This document shows positions 1-12,000 of a stretch of 64,000 bases of DNA, one piece after another. Within the stretch, counting starts at the first letter, position 1; every line of letters begins with the position of its first letter. The DNA comes from Lumbricus rubellus (lineage: Eukaryota > Annelida > Clitellata > Crassiclitellata > Lumbricidae). The stretch lies in assembly GCA_945859605.1 (NCBI GenBank), contig OX243811.1, positions 59,868,044-59,932,043 on the forward strand, given 5' to 3'. The notes under the pieces were generated by a model, which had not been told where the DNA came from, searched no databases, and saw only the letters and a list, made by a program, of their open reading frames with translations. The position numbers and the translations under genes are program-made.

Positions 1-67
1 AAGAAGAACGTGGAGTTAAGGCCATGGAGTGGAACTGTGAACCCAATGGAATACCAAGTGAGACCAT
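1..67 (+). CDS. RPTP exon 1 (partial at window edge)
   Basis: Open in frame 1, ending VRP plus one base before a GTAAGC donor at 68. Phase 1 matches the next exon and the junction reads RPFCPAG. It is the tail of an unseen upstream extracellular domain. Confidence 0.6.
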
Positions 68-3000
68 GTAAGCCTACCAATCAACGAATACATAAACGAT
101 TAGGCCTCTAACTATAAAATGTGGTGTTGCATAGACTACACCGGATGGAGCCTTCGCGCCTCTGCAGCCTCACGAAGGAAATAAAATAAAATAAAATAGA
201 AACGGATAGCGACATGTGATGGAAATGGCAATGTTTCAGAAATGGGCACGCTAATAATAATGACGATGATGACAACGACGACGACGACGACAATATGAAT
301 ACCGTAACGACGATGGTGATCAAGTTTTTACAACTCATAGAAAATAGGCATGAAAAAATTGAGCTTCAACTACGCTTTGCTTTTGCAAATTTCAATGTTG
401 CTGCTGTTTCAGTTTGTCCAGCTGGCAGCTATGGTCCGAACTGTCTCAGTCGATGCAACTGTTTGAATAATTCCAGATGTGTTTATGGAAACGGTTCTTG
501 TCCGGACGGATGTAAACCCGGATGGTCGGGAAGTACTTGCAGCACGAGAGGTGCTACTTTAAAATAACACAGTAAAAATAAATTTAATTACGGAGAACTT
601 TGGTAATTAGAATTAGAGTTAGACTAACACTTTAGTGGAACCTTCGTTTCAAGTGTTTATCGATAAAGTTTAACGTGTAGGCCTAGATCTGTTCTCGGCC
701 TGTTACGAGTACGCAGCCAAAGCTGTTAAGTATTAGATCCATCGTTAGTTCAGCAGCGGTGGAACGCGTGTTGCAATTAGCTTTTTGCTTTGTATTGGGA
801 AGCTTTTGACATGGAACACGTAGGCCTACATATGGCTGTCTAATTATCTGCGCTAACGCCTTCATTATCCGACGAGCTGATACAACCGGATATAATTTAT
901 GAGCATTTAGGCCTAAATCTGTTTACTCTTAGTCTCTTACAGATGCACGTGAAGATATCAGTTCATACTGTAGACTGTGTAGAGTGTAGACCATTATATT
1001 AACCGCAAAGTGACCGTTTTTCATCTTTCTAATAATTATTTTATTTACTGATATTTACTTGCACCCATAATACCGTAGGCTACATTAAAAGAATGAAATT
1101 ATGCTTATAAATTTAGAATTAGCCCGTATGCCTACATGGATTGCTAACAATGTAAAATCTCTGTTAAAGTTCCTAGCATTTGTTGTAGGCCTAATTATAA
1201 CATTTTTTATTTAGACTGCAATACAGCGAATGGCAACTGTCGCAATGGTTCACATGAAATCTGTGAAACCGTAGACTTAAAATATTCAACGATCACACGA
1301 TGTGGTTGCAGTCAAGGCTACGAAAGAAAAAGACCGTGGGAAGTCTGCTCTGGCAAGTTGATGAATCATAATTATAGACTTACTTAGCTTTCAATGATTA
1401 ATTTCATAATTTCCGTGTGACTATTGTCGTAAGCCCATAGTCCTATCTCTATTAAAACATTATAATTATATGATATTATGAACTTAACATAAACTTTGGC
1501 TCAAAATACTACCTACAAATTAAAGTTTAGTAGACTACATTTATTGTTTAGACAAATTCAGAATATGATCAGTAGGCCTATTTAAAATGCATTGTATACG
1601 GATAGACCGTCTGAAAGTCCTTTTTATCACTAGCCTACTGTTGCAGACGTCGATAGCCTAGACCCAATAAGAGACGAGCCATAATCCTTGGACCTTGGGC
1701 AATATTATTGAACTGCACTTCCACACTTCTTTGAGCTATATATTACGTCCAAAGGCAGAAAGGAAATGGACCAAACCAAATTGAACGGCAACTTCTTCCA
1801 CGTTTTTTGCAAAATTCCCATAAAATTATGCAGTCTCTCTGCAACGTTTTACCATCTCTCCACTTTGATTCACCTACATCTGTTTCACTGTTTGATGTAA
1901 GCTCTGCATTTGACACTGTAGACCATGCAGCGTTTATCGATTTCTTTCGGCCTCTCTGGTAACGCACTTGATTGGCTTGCTTCGTTTTTGCAGGACCGCT
2001 CCTTCATGGTAGCTTATGGATCCACTAAGTCCTCATGGGTCCCTGCTCCAAAAGGTTTGCCTCAAGGTTCCGTTCTTGGACCCCTCCTTTACATAATTTA
2101 CACTGCCGATCTGGGCTCCCTGCTGACAGCTATGGATGTTCACAGCCAATCTTATGCTGACGACCTGCAAGCTTATGTCCACTGTCTGGCGGCTCATGCT
2201 GACGCAGCGGTTGGAACAATAAGCCAGACTATAGTAACCCTGCAGTCCTGGATGTCCTCAAACCGCCTGCGCCTTAACCCTAATAAGACTCAGCTTATCT
2301 GGCTTGGAACGCCCCAGCAGCTTTCCAAAATTGATTTAGTTTCCCTATCCTTGAAATATCCACATTTCACTTTTTCCACTTCTGTCCGGAATTTGGGAGT
2401 CATCCTTGACCAGGAACTCACATTTACGCGGCACATTAACCTTCTGTGTCGCAGCTGTTACTACCAGCTTCGGCAGCTCAAGGTCATTTCCCGCTCTTTG
2501 ACTCCAAGTGCAGCCTCAACACTTGTTCATGCATTTGTAGTTTCACGCTTGGACTACTGCAGTTCCATATACGGTGGACTTCCAGCCTCTCGGGTGGGGC
2601 CCCTAAATAGGGTCCTGCGCACTGCTGCCCGCCTCATAGGCCGCATCCCCAAATTTGGCCGAGTCTCCGAGTACATGCGGGATGTACTCCACTGGCTCCC
2701 TTACCCACAGCGCATTACGTACAGAATTTCCGTATTGGTCCGACGCTGCTTTGAGGGTTTGGCTCCTTTATACTTGCAGGAGCTCTGTTGCTCGACCACG
2801 TATGTTCAACGCCGCTGCTCTCTCCGCTCAGCTGCACAAGCGGTACTTATCGTTCCACGCTCACGGACTGCAATCAGGCAGCGCCGTGCTTTCTCCGTGG
2901 CTGGCCCTGCGACCTGGAATGAGCTCCCTGTTATCCTTCGTCAGATACCTATTAGCCTTTCTACTTCTACTTCATTTCTTTCTCTTCTCAAAACTGTCTT

Positions 3001-6000
3001 ATTCGACCGGGGTTGGACTGGGAGCGCTCCTGAGTAGTAACCTTGAAGGAGCGCTATATCAAATTCTCTGTAAATAAATAAATAAATAAATAAATAAATC
3101 TAGTCAGAGACACGTATGCTTGTTTTGTTCATGAAGACTTTGAACGATACCATGATCATTGATCACTTACTGTTTCGCAATTGATTTACAATGCTCGTGC
3201 TGTGTTTAGATATTGATGAATGTGCCGATCCAATGTCTGCATGTGGAGCTGATCCATACAATTGCACGAACACCGATGGAGATTTCTTTTGCAGTTACTG
3301 CTCAGACGGACTTCGCAACTTTAATGGAACTTGCATCAGTATAGGTCGGTCACGTCTTTTTAGTTACCTCTAAGCCTTCTAAGGTATTCAGTGTCAAGTT
3401 TTTTAATAAGCTATTTTATTATCATGCATGCAATTACTACAATTAATGCTCAATGGTGTTATTTTTAGGGCATCACTTGTTAAACCTCTAGCCAATTATA
3501 TCAACATCAATTTATGATATAATTATTTGAATTTAGAATGATTTGACCATTCGCTGCTTCATGCTTAAGCATAGTTTTATCATTTGACATTTACTTGTTA
3601 AATAGTAGTCACTTACTCGTTATAGATGCTGGTCGCCGTTATCCAAAGTGGATTGAATACAGATGACACTCTTTTGTTCTTTAGACATGTCTGCTCTTGG
3701 AGTCATTGTCGGCGCAGTGTTTGGAACTATTTTTGCTCTAGTCGTCATTATGTTAATCGTGCTCTTCATTCTGCGGCATAGGTAAGATGTCAGAAAATTG
3801 ACTGCTTAATTGGAACTATTTCGTTTTAACAGGGATCAAGATAATGTGTAGGCTATCCAAGTAAGAGTGAGAGTACATGTAATTAAATTCTTGGTCTGAT
3901 TTTCTTGCGATATTCCTTCTTCTTAAGATACTGGGTGCCAGGGGTTATTTTAACGTGCAGCTGGACACAAAGTGTGTAGTTGGAAAACAAATTTGTGCAG
4001 GTGAAAATAAGATTTTGTGCAGTAACTCATAGTGTTATAGTGAACAAAGGACTAAAAAAAGGTCATCAGTTTTTTGGGGGTCGGGAAAATTTCAAAATGG
4101 TAATATTTTCACGGGATTTTGACGATCAAACATTTGGTCCGGACGACTAAAAAGGACGTTTTGTGCAGTTCTAAAAATTTCTTAGAATAACCTCTGCTGG
4201 GTGCCACAAATAGGATGTATATCTTTGTGTTCCTTATAAGCCTTTGAGAATGGAAGCACCAACATAGATCTGTCGCCGCCAGTCTTCACCGCGGAATGTC
4301 GCTTATCATTTGTAATTCATTCATTCAAGTATTTATGTAGCGCCTCTTCAAGGAAACTACCCAGAGTCGCTCAAATTATTAGGCCTACTCTCGATAACAC
4401 CGGTTTCTGTTCCACAAGGAATGAGCCGATGGCGCCCCAAAACCAAGTCACAATAGTTGTGAATCATTGAATGATAGCGAAGCTAGTCACCTTTGGTATG
4501 ACAAACGTCATTAAAGATGCGTTGTAGCCTTAAAGCCTACTCTGGTCATGTGTTTGCTTTGCTTGAGTATTTTTTATTTTGGCAGGCTAGTTCTTTATGC
4601 TTTGAAGTATGCCCAAGCTAATGTAGATGCTTAAAGAGATTTCCTTCTTCGTATTTATAGAAATAAAGTTCAAACTAACAACAATACAGATGGTGCGGGT
4701 TCTATTGACAACCATACAGCAGCTGTTCTTGGCAAGGACTTTGACGAAATAGATTCACGACGCAAAGGAAGTAAGAATTAGACTAATGTTCCTTATTTAT
4801 TGAGTCATTTCTTTAGCGCATGTCGTAGTTATCTGCGTACTAGGGCATTTTAGGAACATCACTTGAGCTAATTTTTGGTTACTCAATGTTATGGATTTGT
4901 TCATCTGACACAGTAATTAGGCCTATTTATAAAGCGTCACTTCAACTGAAAAGACTCATCAAGTCATCATTGACATTCCCGACCCGGACCAGTAAAATTA
5001 TTATCGAATAACACTTGTAGGCTATCATGTACACTGTTGTACAGGTCTGCAGATTAAGTGTAATTAAACCTGATTTGGATATGCTAATTAAAGATGTGGC
5101 GCTTGTATGAATCGCCGCGTTTCAGGCGTCTTCATGCAAATTCCGTCCACAGCTAATAAAATATGGTCGGAGTTAGGCCCTTCTGGACATCACTGCAGAC
5201 AATTTCTCACACATCGTATCGAATCGTGTAGGCCTATCGATATGTCCTTGTCTATTGAACTTTTAGTCACATGTAAAATGCTACTGTAAACGTGTATACG
5301 TTTTTATACAGCGACCACATTGCCCTCACCATATATACATGTAGCATAGGGCCTAATTATGCTGATATGCATCACATTTCAATTATTTTTTACAGGCAAG
5401 GCTGGTGTGAATTATTACGACGAAACTGAATCGCAGTATGAAAATATTTCCCCGATTTCCACCAGAGTAAAGATCAAAGAACTTGCTGGTGTCTTTGAAA
5501 CCCTTTGTGCGACTCCTGGAGCCTTAGAGAAAGAATTCGAGGTTGGACGAACTTCAGGTTTTCTATAGGAGCTTAGGCCTATTACAGAGCAACGTTGAAC
5601 ACTCTAATGGTTTCAATCTAATTAAGTAGGCCTACTTTCGTCTAGACGAACACAAATCTTGTGTTTTGGCTGGGAATACGCTTCAGAAGTTTGTAGCTTA
5701 AGATTGCATTTAATCAAATCCATTGTCGGCGCTACAGCAGGGCAAACTAGGGCGAAGGCATAGGTAACAAAAACCTTACCCTGGTCCTTGACCTGCCAGA
5801 ATTTTTGAAATTTGACAATTTATGTAGGCATAAAATTAATTGTCCCTTGACTTGTTAATTGTATAACTATTGACTATGCCCTGGTTACGAAAAACGTCAC
5901 TTTGTCACCGCCTCTGATCAAATTCTATTTAGTGGACTAGGCTACTTATCATTTCCGTATAGCACGGCTACTTGCAATAGGTACGCAAAGCCTCAATTGC

Positions 6001-9000
6001 CTGTGGTCATCAAAAACTGCATTCCAACATCGAATAGAACAACCTCGAGACTGTAAACTTAGAGTGCTCAAGAATATGGCCATAAACAACGTTGATCAGT
6101 TTCTCTTGTGATTTTTCAGAGCGTACCGATGGACTGCAAAGCTGTAAGCAATTGCGGTAAAAGAAAAGAAGTGAAGCCGAAAAATCGATTCAAGAACATC
6201 ATACCATGTAATTTTTTATTTATTATTTATAATTATGGCCTACAACGAGTAATGAAAATGACTAAACCAACGCATGAACGCATGTTGCTATTCATTATGT
6301 GAAACAGACGATCATTTTACCAAATTTAATCACCTAACGTCCCAATAAATTCGTTTGTTTATCAGGAAGCCCTTTTTGGATACGAGTCATTTAGCATGTT
6401 TACTTAGGCCCAGTCTTCAGTGTTTAATCTACTAGCGTCCCCTGATTTGGGGGAGATTATAGTTTCTGGTTTCGGGAAAAAATTTGTGTTGGGCGGATAT
6501 TTCGGCCGGCGTCAACTGGGCGCTGAGCCGCCGACGACACCACGGGATAGTCTTTTTATCTTTATCTTTAACCACAAATGCACGTAGGTTTACACAAGAC
6601 CAGTCGGTTTTCTGGGGGTTGTTGTTGAGTGTAACAATTCCTCCGCTGTTGGGGGAAATGGTACTTATTTTCATGTATACAAACACCTCGCGATATTTCG
6701 GGGAGATTCTCTCCTGGGCAACTGTCCCCTAGACGTCTAGAATAGGCCTACACACTGCCTAGTCTGTAAATGTTAAACATAGGGTTTTTAAAATTAATGC
6801 TTCATTTGAGTGCTGCTTTTTGCCATCGTGCATAAGACTCTTCAGTAGGTCTATTATTTTCTGTAAATGGCGATAATATGAATGCAATATGTAACTTGTT
6901 TTCTCCTTTCTACTTGCAGATGACCACAACAGAGTGATTATTTCAACAAATTGCAATCAGAATTATTCAGACTATATCAATGCCAGCTTCATTTCGGTAG
7001 ACATCACTATCTAACCATTATTTTAAAAACATAGTAGGCCTACGACAAGCAGCGTTAGTTTGTAACCCTGTGTCAGCATGCATTTTGTTCATAGCTGTTC
7101 ATTATTTGACAGCAATGACATGTTGCTAAACTGCTGTTGACTTAACGAACAGGGGATTGATCAATGATAAGCCTATGATTAAAACTGATAAATGAATGCA
7201 ACGTGACGATGTATGCTAACCTTTGCGTTGTAGTAAACGGTAAGGCTCAAGCGATAAAGTTAATGACTTTATTATCTCAACATAATGAATTGTACATGTA
7301 TAGCCTATTATTTATTATAATTTTTAGCACATTAAGCGCTTCCATTAAGCAATTCAGTTCTCTTATCAGTACACCCATAGTCTAACTAACATACTAACAT
7401 AGGCCTACTCTTTCATTGTAAGAACAGCTTAGTAATCTGAGCAATGGGCCCAAGTAAATTTTACTCTCAATAGGATACATGTCAGATAGACCTCCAAGAC
7501 TTCTATATAAAAACTCACAAACCCAAATAATACTTGTCATTGTTCACAACTTCCGTTCTTGCTTACTTCTAGGGATACAAATCAACGGACAATCTAATAG
7601 CAACCCAAGGTAAATAGTTGAACTGTTGTGATGCTGTTTGACTTTATTCTATAGGCTTTGTACACTTAGGTCTATTGGCTATTCACTTATTAATTATTAG
7701 AGTAGCAATGATTATGTAAGAATCAAACTGTTGCATTTCATCATACTAATCGCATTGAATATTTAATTCACGTTCAATTGCTTGCTTAATGACATATTAG
7801 GAAGGCCCTACACGAGCCCGACACGTTTCATAACTACATAGCATGATTAAAATGGATTATTTGGCGAAAACTGCTGACTCATCGCATTTAAATGCTGCTT
7901 TGTTAGTTGGAAGATTCTAGACCTAGTGAAGTGTAGACTGCTTTTTTGATCGTCGCATTGTCTTGAACAAGTTCTTGAAACGACTCGTCTACTGAATTTT
8001 AATTGCCTAAGCGAGCCTATAATTATGTCTGCATGGTTTTAACTGTGACGAGTGCAATTTTCACGCACAGAAAGAATTATGGCCAGTGATAGCCAGTGTT
8101 GCTTTCTAATGAATATTCAGGACCTACACCAGACGCAGTCGACGACTTCTGGAGGATGATTTTTGAAAAGCACGTCGGTCTAATTGTCATGATAACGAAT
8201 CTAGTGGAAAACGGAAAGGTACAATTTATATTGAATGCGGAGTCGATTAGGCTAAACATCTTTAATATTTATTATCTAAATTCTATTCATGTTCAGCTTT
8301 CTCTAGTTTCCTAAGTGACCCATGTTCTACTTGACAATCTAAGGAAGAAATAATCTAAAAGTGACTGAGAACCTTATGCAGCTTGTCATTAAATTGCATT
8401 CCGTCTAAATATTTTGCATCTGTAACTATTATATCCTAAAGACTATCGGGTCAATGACAATATCTTGCACTATTGAGGTTTTTATTAGCCATGTTAATTT
8501 ATTCTGGTGCTTCAGCTTTAGTAGAAAGGTATTAAAGCTTCAATATTGTTCTGCATGGAGTTTTGCAAACATAAATCATCAGAAATTTGTCTATAAGCTA
8601 TTCATTATTATAATAATTATTGTTGCTGATTTTTAGTCGGAATGCTTACATTCCGATCATTCTTATTTCATCGATTTTCTATTCTGTAACATCTGTAACA
8701 TATAGACATGAGTCACTTTGGTATAAATAGTAGGCTAATTGTTAATATCCAAAACAGAAAAAATGCGAGAAGTATTGGCCCAACAAAGGAGAGTTCGCGA
8801 CCTTTGGAGACGTGACTGTATCTCTAGTCGTTGAGAAGTGTTGGCCAGCTTACATTCAAAGACAATTTTTGACAGTGAGGGTATGTGTCACTATCTTCCA
8901 TGGATAAGTTTGTGTTCGGGAAGGAAGTAAAGTAAAGCTTTTCTAACTCATGAAAAGGTAGGCTACGTAATGCAGATGTTCAATTCTTTCTCTCAGTCTT

Positions 9001-12000
9001 TCGCCTGCTTATTCCCCAGCGCTGCGTCTTGTCAAAGAGCCTGGGCCAATACCAAATTACATTGCTTGGCGACGGAGGGCACGCAGTGGTAAAAGAATTT
9101 ACCCAAGGTCGTTACAGGGAATCCATTATTCTCAACCGCGTGATCATTGAGCAAACCTGACATCGATTTTACGACTATCTCGCTTAATATCCAGTAGTCC
9201 TATTCTGATCTGTTTACACTTATGCGACTGTGATTTCCTGTTGAGCATATGAGCACTAATGACCTTTCACGTCACACTGGATCGTATCTCAAACGTTTAC
9301 AAAACAGTCTATTAAACAGTAAGCTTAACTTCTAGAACACCGGATCCGAGTATGTCCATAATTAAGTACACGGCATCGTCACTGTTGACGCACCAACATC
9401 GAGTCCTAATCCAGCCAACAATAATCATTATCCAGGAGATAAGATCACCATGTTTGTCATTTATTACACCATTGGAAACCGATGGAGTTCACATAAGTTA
9501 TGTTTGCCATTTATTACACCATAATTGCGATGGAGTTCACATACTTCCTGGTTTTCTTTCGCATTCAGAATTCGTTTACACTGGAGGTGAAACAGTGGCA
9601 TTACATTTCTTGGCCTGACCATGGCGTTCCATCAGACGTCAGAAGCTTTCTTGCGTTCAGAAGAAAAGTACGATTCTCAATGGCCACCGATGCATTCACG
9701 ATCGTTCACTGCAGGTAGGACGAATAAAAAAAACTTAAAATGTTAAATTATTAAAGAGTGCTGCGATAACCAGAATGGTTTCTTATTAGACACAGAGCTA
9801 TTCAGATAGGCCTAATTCTGTAATCTAACCTGTCCTAAAAGTTAAAACACTTACTTTCTTATGTGACTTTGACCGTACTAGGCTACGTAGTCTGTGAATA
9901 CATCATATCCTAGGAGGCTAGGACTTACCTATATAACCAACGTACGTTCTTATGTTAAACAACAGCGCAGGTGCAGGTCGAACTGGAAGTTTCATTGCGA
10001 TCGACTACTTGTTGGAGCAGGCGAACAGTGGTCACGTTGACGTCATCAGTTGTCTCAGAGCGTTACGACAACAGAGAACGCAGATGATTCAAACGGCGGT
10101 ATGCAATCGAATACGCAATTACATAGGCCTACTGCACTAGACTGGTCCAAAAAATTCATCTTGCAGATTTCAGTTCTCCACAAGGCTTGTTTTGTTCCTT
10201 ATTATGATTATAATAATCACAAAAAATTTCAATGAAAACAAATGAAATTTAGAGGTCAACCCATTTGACACTTTTTATGTTATTTGGACCGATGTAGATA
10301 GATTGTTCCGCAATGGTTAATGTACTACCTGAGCGACATTGAGCGCTGTCTGGGGAGATTCCATTTATCAATTACTTCAACACTGGCCTGAGAGTCACCT
10401 TCTTGTATGTCGCTAACCATTTTGGGGGATTGCCAAGAGTTTTTCTGGCATTTTCCAGTGACAATTATAATAGCCATGCGGTCCATATTTGCTTTTATCC
10501 GTCGATGCTGCATGGGCAACATTTTGATTTCTCAGTGAGCTAATAGCAGGCCTGCTAGTGTGTACTCTTGTTCTTCCATTGCAGCTGCTTCTTGTCTTTC
10601 TTTTATGAACTTCTAGAAAATCTGATTTATGAAATTAATGTCATAACCAATCGCCAGTGTGGCAGCTCCATCTACAAACACAGCACAACGGTCTGGAAGG
10701 CCAACACGATACAAGGCACAAACAACTAAACTAAAGAAGATATTCTTGGGTCTTTTTGATATTGAGGCAGACTTTAGTAGCAGCAGCTGCTGTTTATGCA
10801 GCCATTGTAAAGTGTAGACGAATTATGTACTCGCACGATGACAAGGTTGTCTGATACTCATCAATGTATTAAATCAAATTCTTCTTCTGTCCTGACTAGA
10901 TGGCAACGCAGAAAGTTCACCTACTGTTTCATTACTGCCTTTTGTCTTGCCTTATTCATATCAATTTTCACCATTCTCCTGTCGTTGCCTCTTTCTGCAC
11001 TCCTTTTCTGCTGTCTTTAGGTTACTCCACTCATGCTACTGGAAAATACGTCTTCTTTTTGCATTTGAAGGAATTCTCCGCCTTGCTGAATTTCACATCC
11101 TTTGAGACAATATCGAACAATTTTTGAAGATCACTCTTGAACATGTATTCTTCATCCTGTCACCTTCTGTTTATAATGGTATGTGAGTCTTCAGAGTTAG
11201 GTACTACGGTAGTTCTGATAAAGCTTTGACATTTTCGTGACACACCAGTCAACCAGCTGTGTTGGTATTCTGGCAAGCACCCAAATACAAACAACTGCAT
11301 CACAGGCCATTTTGTAACTTTCCGGATTGGGCCTCCCTTTAGTGATATGATGAAACTGAAGCAGTTGCTGTGTACCCAGGCAGTGTGGCAATCTTGCAGT
11401 AGATAACCGAGAGACTAATTTTTCCAACAGCCAGTGCTCTGGGTCAGATCTCAAATTAGACGAAGCCATATTAGTCTAACAACGACGGTTAACATGACGT
11501 AAAGACATTATCAGCACTCAAGTAAAATGTTCAGAATGGGTTGACCTCTAAAGTCTAAACGTTGCACAATCAGGCTGAAATTTTACAGGGAGACTATCTA
11601 ACCCAAGTGGACAAAAATAAGCCGTGTGGAGAAAGAATTCTAAAAACTTAATTTTTTGCCATTGTATCGTGGACCAGTCTACTACTGCACATATCAAAAT
11701 GGTTTATGTTGTACCAGAATTAAAGAATGAAACTTCTAATGCGGCCTGGTTTTTTTAATATTTGAAAGTTATGATTAGGCCTAGCTATGCCTACCGTTTG
11801 TTTGTTTGTTTGTATGTGCACTTGTTATAGCGCCCCTTCAAGCTCTCTACTCAGAGGCGCTCCCGATGCAGAGCGGACACTGCATCGGAGTTTCACGCCG
11901 AAGCGCTGAGCAATTGTGAGTGAAGGACTTGCCCAAGGTCCTTACGCGGGGAGGTGGATTCGAACCTCGGACCTTCCGGCTCCAAGGCAACGACGCCACC

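Noticed and set aside
1925..3037. 370-codon open frame as a host gene
   Set aside because: It is a reverse transcriptase fragment with YADD and a frameshift, inside an RPTP intron and ending in a LINE tail.
5542..5568. Extension of RPTP exon 7 to the stop at 5,568 or to a GT at 5,555
   Set aside because: Only the donor at 5,542 gives phase 0 and the continuous PTP motif EFESVPMD.
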